Positions 8,819-15,799 of a stretch of 32,125 nt of DNA are shown here, one piece after another. Location of the stretch: NCBI GenBank assembly GCA_029258925.1, contig JAPDJV010000010.1, forward strand, positions 1-32,125, read 5' to 3'. Both the position numbers and the translations under genes were made by a program. Each line of letters opens with the position of its first letter. Position 1 is the first letter of the stretch. The notes beneath the pieces are model-generated. The model was given only the letters and a program-made list of their open reading frames with translations, was not told the origin of the DNA and ran no database searches. Origin of the DNA: Thermoproteota archaeon (GTDB lineage Archaea > Thermoproteota > Thermoprotei_A > EX4484-217-1 > JAPDJV01).

Positions 8819-9114
8819 CAGGGGATTGTTTGAAGCAGAAAGCATTGTTCAAACACTCAAATAGCACGTGGCTTTGATTTAGAGGGTTCCCAAGTGTTTT
8901 GAGCTTTAAAGCTTCCATGATGGTCTCTATCCACCACTCTCCTATAGGTGTTGGGGCAAGTTGTCAAGAAAACGTCCTATATTATAATCCGACAAAGCTC
9001 CTCCAAGCATTTATTGAGACAAACTTGCTGTATTTCACTACCAGTAATTTACCTGTGACACTTTTGTCTAGGAATGTTTATTCTTCGGTTTATCGGTTTC
9101 AGTATTGTATGTGT
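8819..9114. other. gap of about 300 bases, one doubtful open frame
   Basis: The plus strand is open from a TTG at 8899 to a TGA at 9118-9120 (73 codons; includes SIHHSPIGVGASCQENVLYY). It has no ribosome site, it overlaps the end of the macro-domain gene on the other strand by a few bases, and I do not recognise a family. It may be a remnant. I would not call it a gene. Confidence 0.15.
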
Positions 9115-9662
9115 TTATGATGGTTGAAGCTTCTTACTCCCTAGTAACTTCTCTAACTCTTCTTTGAATGCCTTGTAGAGTTTTTCATTGTAGGCTACTA
9201 GCAGTATTTTGGTTAGTGTTGTCCCCTCCTTGACGTGCTCGACTATTTCGTTTATCATTAATTCGGCTGCCACCCTAACGTCTAGGCCTCCGACGCCAGT
9301 ACCCATGCCTGGAAACGCTACCTCCCTGATCCCCAGCTTCCTGCAGAGGTTTAGTGAGGCCTTAACGGCTGCCCTAACCTTGCTCGGCGTAGTTCTCATT
9401 GCTGGTTGCTCCATTGTGGGTGCGTGGATGACGTATTTGGCTTTCAACCTTCCTCCCCAGTAGCTACTGCTCTACCCACGGGTACTGGCGCATACTTTTT
9501 AGCTTCCTCCTCTATCCCCCTGCCTCCAGCTCTCTTAATTGCCCCGGCAACCCCGCCCCCCATGATCATCTGGGAGTTAGCTGGGTTAACTATGGCTTCA
9601 ACATCGATCCCAGTTATATCGCCTCTAACAACATCGATCTCAACACCCATGTAGCTAACCAA
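9115..9662 (-). pseudogene. macro-domain (ADP-ribose-binding) protein, one frameshift
   Basis: The two minus-strand frames together make one ~183-residue macro domain. The first (9662-9444) carries GDITGIDVEAIVNPANS and MGGGVAGAIKRAGG. The second (9447-9115) carries AKYVIHAPTM and GMGTGVGGLD. These are the ADP-ribose-binding loops in the usual order. The break is at the plus-strand CCCC run at 9455-9458: one more C would restore a continuous Gly-rich join into LKAKYVIHA, exactly the family pattern. Macro domains of this size remove ADP-ribose from proteins or hydrolyse O-acetyl-ADP-ribose. The TTG start at 9662 has GGTGAT upstream. As read, no complete domain is made. Consensus error in the run is a real alternative to decay. 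Confidence 0.85.
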
Positions 9663-9782
9663 GGAGGATCACCAACTCAATCTCCGCGTCAACAATATAT
9701 TAGCTTAAACCTTCGATAACGTGCTTTGTTACAGGCATCACGCTTTACCAGATTATAATGAAGCGAATAGCGCAATAGGTGA

Positions 9783-10220
9783 TTACTTGGGGGTCAGCCC
9801 GTAGAATTCTTCAGCTATTTTCTCCAGTCTCCTCACATAGTCTCTCTTGAATCCCAGAAATATTCCACCCACTTTCCCTCCAACGTAAATCCACGTCTTC
9901 TCCCCGAACTTCAGCAGTCTTCCGGCAAGCATCTTGCTGTCTACGCGTAGCTTGACACCTTTAATCATTCTATCGAAGTGAACCATTATGCCCTCACCCG
10001 TCCCCGTTACTGGGAGAAATATGCTATGCTTGGGGGGCAGTAGCTCGTTGAGGACAGGGGTTTCAATATCTAGATGGGTCACTCTGGCTAGGGAATAACC
10101 CTTCAAGTGGATGTAGACCTCCGCATCCAACACCCTAAATCCTTCAGCTGTAACAAGTATCGTCTTAGCGTCAACCTTCAACTTTCCAGGTCCAGGACCA
10201 GTCACAATAACACCAAACAT
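9783..10220 (-). CDS. conserved-looking hypothetical protein, beta-rich
   Basis: 145 residues, not recognised. The pattern of alternating hydrophobic stretches with many Gly, Val and Lys (VIVTGPGPGKLKVDAKTILV, WIYVGGKVGGIFLGFK) suggests a beta-sheet protein, with one amphipathic helix at the C-terminus (YVRRLEKIAEEFYGL). No signal peptide or membrane helix. ATG start; GGAG lies rather far (about 13 bases) upstream. It stands alone between the broken macro gene and a region of gene remnants. Codon use looks like that of a true gene (Lys/Glu/Arg balance typical of thermophiles). Confidence 0.65.
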   Translation of the reverse strand: MFGVIVTGPGPGKLKVDAKTILVTAEGFRVLDAEVYIHLKGYSLARVTHLDIETPVLNELLPPKHSIFLPVTGTGEGIMVHFDRMIKGVKLRVDSKMLAGRLLKFGEKTWIYVGGKVGGIFLGFKRDYVRRLEKIAEEFYGLTPK

Positions 10221-10368
10221 TATGTTAATTCAACTCCAATTAAACCTCACTACTAAAAAGTATTGTTCTTGGGAGCGCGCTGAGGGTACATATGACATTT
10301 AAGGTTGCCGTTAGCCTCAAATATATTAAAGTGCGAATCCCTTTTAGATAGGAACTTTAGGAGGGGAT

Positions 10369-10570
10369 TTGCTGTTGAAAGAGAGCAAGCGGGAATAATG
10401 CTGATTGTTAGTTGTGATAAGGACTTGGAGAGACCGTGAGGAATGTATGTTTACCACCAGTGTTCAATAATGATGAATATGTAGAGATCTCTGAGCTTCC
10501 ATCCTCAATAGTATTTGCTCTGCTCTACTTATTTCTTCATGAACGCCTAGACGTCCATAATAAACCATAA
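10369..10570 (+). pseudogene. short gene remnant, unrecognised
   Basis: AGGAGGGG at 10359-10366 is a strong ribosome site, followed by a TTG at 10369 that stops after nine codons. In two other frames the message-like reading continues: GIMLIVSCDKD (ATG at 10398), then after a one-base shift near 10421-10426, LGETVRNVCLPPVF and VEISELPSSIVFALLYLF, to a TAA at 10568-10570. A full ribosome site followed by protein-like sequence broken by shifts looks like a decayed small gene. No family recognised. Its end overlaps the end of the minus-strand remnant by about 34 bases. Confidence 0.3.
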
Positions 10571-11022
10571 TAGATTTTTATTGACGACTTAACTATTTCA
10601 TCCTTTTCTAGATATGGATTTTCAATTCTCAAACCGGGAACTCTAGGCTCAAATCAAGAATGCTTTATAAAGCAGTTGAGTATTTGATAGAAGAGGTACA
10701 TATTAGTACAGTTTATGGCCTTAACTGTCTGGATGAAGTATTCAACTCGGGAATGAGGGGAACCTGGAATGCATAATGAAATGTAAGCGGTTGGTTTCTC
10801 CAAGAGAAGCTTGGTGATGTAGTCTTCGATGGAAGAAGGCTTGAAGATTATAAGATCTAAGGGGTAGTAGGCCGAAGATAACTGATAATTATGGAAGTCT
10901 ACAAACAATGAGCTTTTTGTAGGCACCAAATTATTTAGATTATTGCAAACAAGAGAAACATATGTAGGAGTATTCTTAATAGTCTGAATGTCCCTAGTTT
11001 TCATGGAAGAAAGCATTGACAT
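10537..11022 (-). pseudogene. unrecognised open frame with an in-frame TGA
   Basis: A 122-codon minus-strand frame begins at 11022 and stops at TGA 10654-10656. The same frame then stays open for 38 more codons (including VPGLRIENPYLEKDEIVKSS) to a TGA at 10537-10539. The part after the stop is as protein-like as the part before it, so this may be a decayed 161-codon gene. No motif is recognised. The start overlaps the antitoxin start on the plus strand by 7 bases, and the composition (Asn, Ser and Cys rich) is unlike neighbouring intact genes, so it may also be spurious. Confidence 0.3.
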
Positions 11023-11204
11023 TATCTGTACCTCTAGAAGAGCTCAGGAAAATTATTCGCGAGGAAGTTCATAGGGCTTTTTTAGAGGTCATGCTCGAGC
11101 TGGTACCGTATATCAGTGATGAAGAACAAAGGGAAATAGAGCATACTGCTGGTTCTCCGGAAGATTATTGTGAGGAGGATTTTATAGAGTGGAGTGGAAG
11201 CTAA
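11016..11204 (+). CDS. RelB-like antitoxin of a RelBE-type pair
   Basis: 62 residues: an N-terminal amphipathic helix (LEELRKIIREEVHRAFLEV) and a strongly acidic C-terminus (DEEQREIEHTAGSPEDYCEE). This is the composition and length of small archaeal antitoxins that wrap around RelE/ParE toxins. It overlaps the toxin frame by 16 bases, the usual translational coupling. TTG start with a weak GGAAG upstream. Since the partner toxin is frameshifted, this antitoxin may be an orphan. The assignment rests on composition and on the neighbour rather than on a recognised DNA-binding motif. Confidence 0.6.
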   Translation: MTLSVPLEELRKIIREEVHRAFLEVMLELVPYISDEEQREIEHTAGSPEDYCEEDFIEWSGS

Positions 11205-11472
11205 AGGTTTATCGTAGTGCCTTGAAGTTTCTCGAAGAGAGAATACAGAAATCTGAAAGGGAACATATTATAGAGAAGCTGAAGGAATTGCTTGACAGTT
11301 TAGAAAAAGGAGTTATACCATACAGTAGACTAGATATAAAGAAACTAAAAGGGAAGTGGAGAGGCTTTTAGGGATGAGGGTAGGTAATGTAAGAATCATA
11401 TTTAAGATGAACTTGGATGAAAGGGAGGTTCTCATATATTCTATACATTATCGTGGACAAGCATATCAATAG
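11189..11472 (+). pseudogene. RelE/ParE-family toxin, one frameshift
   Basis: The frame from a GTG at 11189 (ribosome site GAGGAGG at 11172-11178) gives the helical N-half of a RelE-like mRNA interferase (WKLKVYRSALKFLEERIQ, then DIKKLKGKWRG) and stops at TAG 11369-11371. The next frame continues exactly where the family's C-half should be: MRVGNVRIIFKMNLDE, then VLIYSIHYRGQAYQ and TAG at 11470-11472. One extra T in the TTTT run at 11366-11369 joins them into a 94-residue protein, the normal size. The conserved Arg-Val-Gly-x-x-Arg strand falls after the break, so the encoded fragment would be inactive. Decay, consensus error and programmed slippage are all possible; the first two are likelier. 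Confidence 0.8.
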
Positions 11473-11734
11473 CTACTAAAGTGCAACGTGTCATGTTTTA
11501 GTTTCCCTCAAAGTAGTGCAAACCATTCTATCTAATACCCTGTCTGAGATGATAGCTCCAGTCTAAATACGAATTCATACTCAGTATGGAGTTGATGGCA
11601 GTCTAGGGAAACTTTTTGAGAGAAACCACCCCATGTGATCATCAAGTTCCACGTGTTTGGATCGTCCCACATATTAAGTGGTGAGGTTTCTTCTTAACAC
11701 AGAGCATATTTTGTGAAAACGTGGAATATGCTAA
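11473..11734 (+). other. gap with degenerate coding-like stretches
   Basis: No intact gene. One plus-strand frame reads protein-like segments separated by in-frame stops (KVVQTILSNTLSEMIAPV, then IRIHTQYGVDGSLGKLFER), and another frame continues with HVIIKFHVFGSSHILSGEVS. This may be the upstream part of a decayed gene. It cannot be assigned. Confidence 0.2.
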
Positions 11735-11987
11735 GTGTGTTGTATAGGCGATGTTGAGGAAAATGTTCGATACTCCAGGCCACCACATGAGAGGAGTCTT
11801 CTGAGAGCTTATAGGAAGGGAACTATGAGCTATACGGGGCTCATGAAGTCTGCCGGTGTTGATGATAGCAGGACACTCATATTCCATTTAAGAAAGATGC
11901 AAGATTTCACTAAGAAGAAGAGAGAAGAACGCTGAGAATTCTATAGTTAAAAATGAGGATGAAACGGGGAAACATTTTACCCGTTAA
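11735..11987 (+). pseudogene. broken winged-helix (ArsR-like) regulator
   Basis: The readable part has the compact archaeal winged-helix pattern LLRAYRKGTMSYTGLMKSAG followed by DDSRTLIFHLRKMQDF, i.e. helix 2, turn, and the recognition helix with the FHLRKM signature. The frame then ends at TGA after a purine-rich AAG repeat (11911-11930). One frame over, the text resumes with KNAENSIVKNEDETGKHFTR, which looks like the wing, and stops at 11985-11987. No ribosome site is seen at the beginning. The break falls within the DNA-binding domain, so it is probably not functional. It lies just upstream of the peptidase gene and may once have been cotranscribed with it. Confidence 0.55.
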
Positions 11988-12036
11988 TGCTTTAAGTGTG
12001 GAGGTGGTTTGGTTAAAGTGTTGGAGGAGGTCCTAG

Positions 12037-13818
12037 TTGGAGAAGCCTTTGGAAAGGTTTATGGCTTACGATAAAATTTATTCGATTGCACCGCATCCAA
12101 ACGGGGAAACTCTGGCTCTGGGCATTGATACTTCTGGACAAGTTAACTTGTGGATTTACACACCCCACACATTGCCTAGGAGAGTGACACCGTTCACTGA
12201 GCGCAGAGCTCTCCCCATCGCATGGAATCGTAGCGGGATGAAGCTTCTCTTCGAATCGGATTATCAAGGTAATGAGGAGTGGCAGCTGCACGTCTACGAT
12301 GCTGAGAGCAAGTGGTTTGTTGACGTGGTTTTCGAGGAGGGGGTCACGCATTTCACAAGCGATTGTTGTTGGAGTCCTAGGGGATCCAGCAAATTCGTTT
12401 ACATGGCTAACAGGGAGGAGAAGTCCAGGTTCGACTTATACGTTAAAGACGTTGATAGGGGGACTGAAGAGCTCGTCGTGAAGGGTTTCGGAGGCTACCA
12501 GATCCCCTACTGGTTCGAGAATTCACTGCTCCTATTAGACTTCAGAATACATGAGGATACAACTATTTACAGAGTTGATCTTAGGAATGGGAAGCTGACA
12601 GAGTTAACGCCTCACGTAGGTGAAGCAGTTTTCACCCCGATAGGATCCTGGAGAAACGGGTTCTTCATGGTTGCCGATGAAAACAGGGATTTCAAGGCTC
12701 TAGCCTTCTACGATTTAGATAAGAAGAACTATAAGATAGTCTGGGAGGGTAAATGGGATGTTGAGAGAGCTGATATAGGAGACAGGTACTTATTGTTCAG
12801 CGTTAACGAGGAGGGATATTCAAAACTGTACTCGTTAAACCTTGAAACATTTAAGATACGTGAAATCGATATTCCAGAGGGAGTAATATTCAACGTCTCC
12901 GCTGCTCCGGGAAGAGACATATTCTACATTCAGCTTTCCAAACCAACACATCCCCTCAACGTATACGTGGTGGATTTAGAGGAGGAGAAATTTGAGAAAG
13001 TGACAAACACGTTCCATGGCAGTATACCTGAGGAGGAACTCGTTAAACCGGAGTCTATGTGGTATGAGAGCTTCGATGGGAGGAGAATACATTCGTTAAT
13101 ATACAAGCCGAGGGAAGTCAGGGAGAATACTCCAATAGTATTGATTCTCCACGGAGGACCGGAATCACAGAGCAGACCCTACTATTCAGCGTTCACCCAG
13201 TACCTAGTCGATAACGGGGTTGCCGTGGCATTACCCAATTTTAGAGGATCATCCGGCTACGGAAAATCGTTTCAGAAACTGATAAGGAGGGATTGGGGCG
13301 GGGGAGAGCTAAGAGATGTTGAACACCTAGTTAAATACTTGATTGAGCAGCCGCGGGTTGATGCTGGGAGGATAGGTGTTTTTGGAGGTAGTTTCGGAGG
13401 CTTCCTAACATTATCTTGTATTACAAGGCTCCCACAGTATTGGAAGGTTGCTGTTGAATGGTTTGGACCAAGCAATCTAGTCACGTTCACAAAGTCTGTT
13501 CCACCATACTGGAAGAGGTATATGAAGGAATGGGTGGGTGACCCAGGGGATCCGGAAGATCTTAAGTTCCTCCAGGAGCGTTCACCTATAAACTATATTG
13601 ATAACATTCGATGCCCAATACTGATAGTGCAGGGTGCCAGAGATATTAGGGTTGTGAAGAGCGAGTCCGATCAGATAGTTGAAAAGCTTAGAGCCAGAGG
13701 AGTAGAGGTCAAGTACATTGTTTTCGAAGACGAGGGACATGGCTTCACTAAGGAAGCAAACTATAAGAGAGCATTAAGGGAAACCGCCACGTTCCTCCTA
13801 AAACACTTAAAAACATAA
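12037..13818 (+). CDS. S9 family acylaminoacyl/oligopeptidase
   Basis: 593 residues. The N-terminal ~330 residues have the repeated WSPRG/YVKDVD-type blades of a beta-propeller. The C-terminal alpha/beta-hydrolase domain holds the triad: Ser452 in GGSFGG, Asp536 in QGARD, His568 in DEGHGF. The oxyanion and substrate signature LHGGPESQ (~371-378) and NFRGSSGYG (~401-409) are also present. The family (prolyl oligopeptidase, acylaminoacyl peptidase) cleaves short peptides, often removing acylated N-terminal residues, in the cytoplasm. TTG start with GGAGGAGGT 5 bases upstream. Complete and undamaged. The propeller does not allow a safe choice between acylaminoacyl peptidase and other S9C members. 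Confidence 0.95.
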   Translation: MEKPLERFMAYDKIYSIAPHPNGETLALGIDTSGQVNLWIYTPHTLPRRVTPFTERRALPIAWNRSGMKLLFESDYQGNEEWQLHVYDAESKWFVDVVFEEGVTHFTSDCCWSPRGSSKFVYMANREEKSRFDLYVKDVDRGTEELVVKGFGGYQIPYWFENSLLLLDFRIHEDTTIYRVDLRNGKLTELTPHVGEAVFTPIGSWRNGFFMVADENRDFKALAFYDLDKKNYKIVWEGKWDVERADIGDRYLLFSVNEEGYSKLYSLNLETFKIREIDIPEGVIFNVSAAPGRDIFYIQLSKPTHPLNVYVVDLEEEKFEKVTNTFHGSIPEEELVKPESMWYESFDGRRIHSLIYKPREVRENTPIVLILHGGPESQSRPYYSAFTQYLVDNGVAVALPNFRGSSGYGKSFQKLIRRDWGGGELRDVEHLVKYLIEQPRVDAGRIGVFGGSFGGFLTLSCITRLPQYWKVAVEWFGPSNLVTFTKSVPPYWKRYMKEWVGDPGDPEDLKFLQERSPINYIDNIRCPILIVQGARDIRVVKSESDQIVEKLRARGVEVKYIVFEDEGHGFTKEANYKRALRETATFLLKHLKT

Positions 13819-13943
13819 GTTCAACAATTTTCAAACACCACCAGAACTCATGTTCAACACTAGTTTAGCAGTGGAGACGTTAAGTTTCACATAGCATAAA
13901 GGATTTTAATGGTGTTCTAAAGTAGAGATTACCTAATAGCCTT

Positions 13944-14223
13944 ATGAATTGCTACGGATTATTGCATGGATTTTCAAAAAGCCCGTATACAGTAATGTCT
14001 ATTGAAACCAACACTAATCTTGAAAACGTTTCCAGATTAGTAGCAAAATTTAATGGGATTCATACAAAACTATACAGTAACGACGTCTGCAATGAATGAT
14101 GATATGAAGATTGTGATAGCCAGCAAAATCTAATTCCCCATAAGACCCTTATCGGAGAGGACTGGTGTTGAATTAACGAGAATGGTGTTCAAACAGTTAG
14201 AGTATGTGTGCTGGGTACAGTAG
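13944..14223 (+). pseudogene. unrecognised gene remnant before the DIP cluster
   Basis: The 463 bases between the peptidase and the cytidylyltransferase contain a 51-codon frame from an ATG at 13944 (YGLLHGFSKSPYTVMSIETN) to a TGA at 14097-14099. The next frame picks up at once (MKIVIASKI, in-frame TAA at 14131-14133, then RPLSERTGVELTRMVFKQLE) to a TAG at 14221-14223. The three pieces read as one ~92-residue protein interrupted by a one-base shift and one stop. No family recognised. The rest of the gap shows nothing except the promoter of the next gene. Confidence 0.35.
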
Positions 14224-14240
14224 GATGCTCGAGTCAATCA

Positions 14241-14251
14241 GTATTTAAACC
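14241..14251 (+). promoter_or_regulatory. TATA-box promoter for the inositol phosphate genes
   Basis: GTATTTAAACC is a good archaeal TATA element. It lies about 35 bases before the preferred ATG at 14282, so the transcript would begin near 14267, just at the GGAGGGG ribosome site. Confidence 0.5.
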
Positions 14252-14281
14252 CTATCCTAGAACTTGGGAGGGGTGTCTGCT

Positions 14282-15052
14282 ATGTTTGCAGAGGCAGTAT
14301 TGTTAGCTGCAGGCTTGGGTAGGAGGATTAGAAGTCTATTTGCTATTCCTAAATTTGCTATTCCAATAGAAAAAACTCCGTTAATCAAGTACCCCATAAG
14401 TTCCCTTATCAACGTGGGTGTGAAGAGGATCATAGTTGTTGTTGCCAGGAAGTATGTTGATGAGGCAATCAATGTTTTAGCGCCCGTTAGGAGCAGGGCT
14501 GAAATAGTGGTCGTAGCCAACCCCAGGCCGGAATGGGGTAATGGGTATAGTTTGATCCTTGCACTACCACACATCACGAGTAGTGTATTTTTAATCTCGA
14601 TGTGCGATCACATATATCAAAGTAGTATTCCAAGGAGGGTCCTTGAAACATTAATTGCCAAGGAGGCGAGTGTTTCTGTAGGTGGAGACAGAATAGGAGG
14701 GTACATCGAGGTTGAAGAAGCAACTAAGATACTGGTTGATATGGATGGCAGAGTTCTGAGCATAGGCAAAATGCTAAGGAAGTATACGCATATTGATGTG
14801 GGGGTTATCGCTATGGAGAAGAGATTTCTGAAAAAAATATCCACAGTATGTGAGAGGAGTTCTGTGACGGTTACGGACATTATTAACCTTGGTGTAAGAC
14901 TAGGATACGATGTTGTTGTTGGAGATGTAACTGGGAGTTTATGGACTGAGATAGATACTCCCATAGACTACTTAGAGCTAATACGTGGGAGGAGGAGGAA
15001 GGTATTAGAGAGGGTTAGAGGTGAGCTAGGATTTGTCTGGGAAGCCAACTGA
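14282..15052 (+). CDS. CTP:inositol-1-phosphate cytidylyltransferase (DIP pathway)
   Basis: 256 residues of the nucleotidyltransferase (MobA/GlmU-like) fold. The nucleotide-binding signature LLAAGLGRRIRSLF sits at the N-terminus, followed by PLIKYPISSLINVGVKRIIVV, and ISMCDHIYQ supplies the metal-binding Asp. The function follows from context. The next gene is a CDP-alcohol transferase and the one after is inositol-1-phosphate synthase, which is the set that makes di-myo-inositol phosphate. This enzyme would make CDP-inositol. In several organisms it is fused to the next gene; here the two overlap by 20 bases. Start placed at the ATG at 14282 because GGAGGGG lies 8-9 bases upstream; the longer TTG start at 14264 would fall before the expected transcript start. 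Confidence 0.85.
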   Translation: MFAEAVLLAAGLGRRIRSLFAIPKFAIPIEKTPLIKYPISSLINVGVKRIIVVVARKYVDEAINVLAPVRSRAEIVVVANPRPEWGNGYSLILALPHITSSVFLISMCDHIYQSSIPRRVLETLIAKEASVSVGGDRIGGYIEVEEATKILVDMDGRVLSIGKMLRKYTHIDVGVIAMEKRFLKKISTVCERSSVTVTDIINLGVRLGYDVVVGDVTGSLWTEIDTPIDYLELIRGRRRKVLERVRGELGFVWEAN

Positions 15053-15668
15053 CGGGATAATTTCTAGGATGATTAATAGGAGGATTTCCACTAGGATTTC
15101 GAAGTTAATAGTGTCCAGAGGAATACCGTTAACCCCGAACCAGGCCACCCTAATATCATTCATAATATCCGCAATACCTCTACCACTATACATTCTGGGG
15201 CATCCTGTGATAGCAGGTATAATAGTTCAGTTAGCATCCATAATTGACGGTGTTGACGGAGAAATAGCTAGGCTAAGGGGTTTAACTTCGAGTTTCGGAG
15301 CATTCATGGATGCAGTATTGGATAGAGTAGCTGACATCATGATGCTTCTAGGAGCATCCATATACGTGCTCAAAACACTTGCAACACCCACAATCCTACA
15401 TTTCACAACAATGTTCCTAGCAATTTCAGGCTCAATGCTAGTTAGCTATCTTCATGGTAGAGCTGAGAAGGACTTGGGCATGCATCCAGTATACTTCGGT
15501 AAAACCCCTCTAATAGCTTCTAGAGACGTTAGGTTGTTCATATTGTTTGTTGGAAGCCTTATCGGCTACATTTTCGAATCACTGCTTGTAATAGCAGTTT
15601 TATCTTTAACCTACGTTTTCCTTAGGTTAATTGAAATTTTTAAATATATCATAGCTGCAAAACATTAG
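15033..15668 (+). CDS. CDP-alcohol phosphatidyltransferase, DIPP synthase
   Basis: 211 residues, a multi-pass membrane enzyme with about five or six hydrophobic segments. The family signature is complete: D75-G-x2-A79-R80-x8-G89-x3-D93-x3-D97 (read from DGVDGEIARLRG and FGAFMDAVLD). By context it would join CDP-inositol to inositol-1-phosphate to give phosphorylated di-myo-inositol phosphate, the second step of the pathway. A phospholipid synthase role is possible on sequence alone. TTG start inside the end of the cytidylyltransferase gene, with GAGGTG about 9 bases upstream; translational coupling is likely. In organisms with the fused enzyme, this is the C-terminal half. Confidence 0.88.
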   Translation: MSGKPTDGIISRMINRRISTRISKLIVSRGIPLTPNQATLISFIISAIPLPLYILGHPVIAGIIVQLASIIDGVDGEIARLRGLTSSFGAFMDAVLDRVADIMMLLGASIYVLKTLATPTILHFTTMFLAISGSMLVSYLHGRAEKDLGMHPVYFGKTPLIASRDVRLFILFVGSLIGYIFESLLVIAVLSLTYVFLRLIEIFKYIIAAKH

Positions 15669-15717
15669 AGTAAAGCTTATTGAGAAGTGCTGGTTATAGT
15701 ATTTCTGACATTACATT

Positions 15718-15735
15718 AAGCTTTGCATAAAGCTT
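15718..15735. repeat. perfect inverted repeat 1 in the MIPS leader
   Basis: AAGCTTTGCATAAAGCTT: 7-base arms around GCAT. The right arm overlaps a TATA-like GCATAAAG, and the half site AAAGCTT occurs again at 15672-15678. As DNA this is a candidate operator placed at the promoter of the inositol-1-phosphate synthase gene. Confidence 0.5.
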
Positions 15736-15746
15736 CTACACCTGTG

Positions 15747-15764
15747 AGGGGGCGCATGCCCCCT
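15747..15764 (+). terminator. GC-rich perfect hairpin 2 between DIPP synthase and MIPS
   Basis: AGGGGGCGCATGCCCCCT: a 7-bp stem with six G-C pairs and a GCAT loop, followed by AAATAA and not by a T run. It could end part of the upstream transcript, act as an RNA processing or stability element, or be a protein-binding site. The function is not settled by sequence. Confidence 0.4.
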
Positions 15765-15777
15765 AAATAACCTCTTC

Positions 15778-15795
15778 ATCACCTTGTGAGGTGAT
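15778..15795 (+). promoter_or_regulatory. hairpin 3, covering the MIPS ribosome site
   Basis: ATCACCTTGTGAGGTGAT: a 6-bp stem whose 3' arm GGTGAT is the Shine-Dalgarno sequence for the ATG at 15800. If it folds, it hides the ribosome site. A stem this short would open easily at high temperature, so it could be a simple thermosensor or a ligand-controlled switch. Confidence 0.4.
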
Positions 15796-15799
15796 CGAC

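Noticed and set aside
10470-10494. ATGATGA (C box) followed 14 bases later by CTGA (D' box), a possible C/D guide RNA
   Set aside because: No C' or final D box follows at the needed spacing, and the region reads as part of a gene remnant.
11366-11371. Programmed frameshifting in the RelE toxin
   Set aside because: The T run is short, there is no downstream structure, and neighbouring genes show similar single-base breaks without any shared signal.
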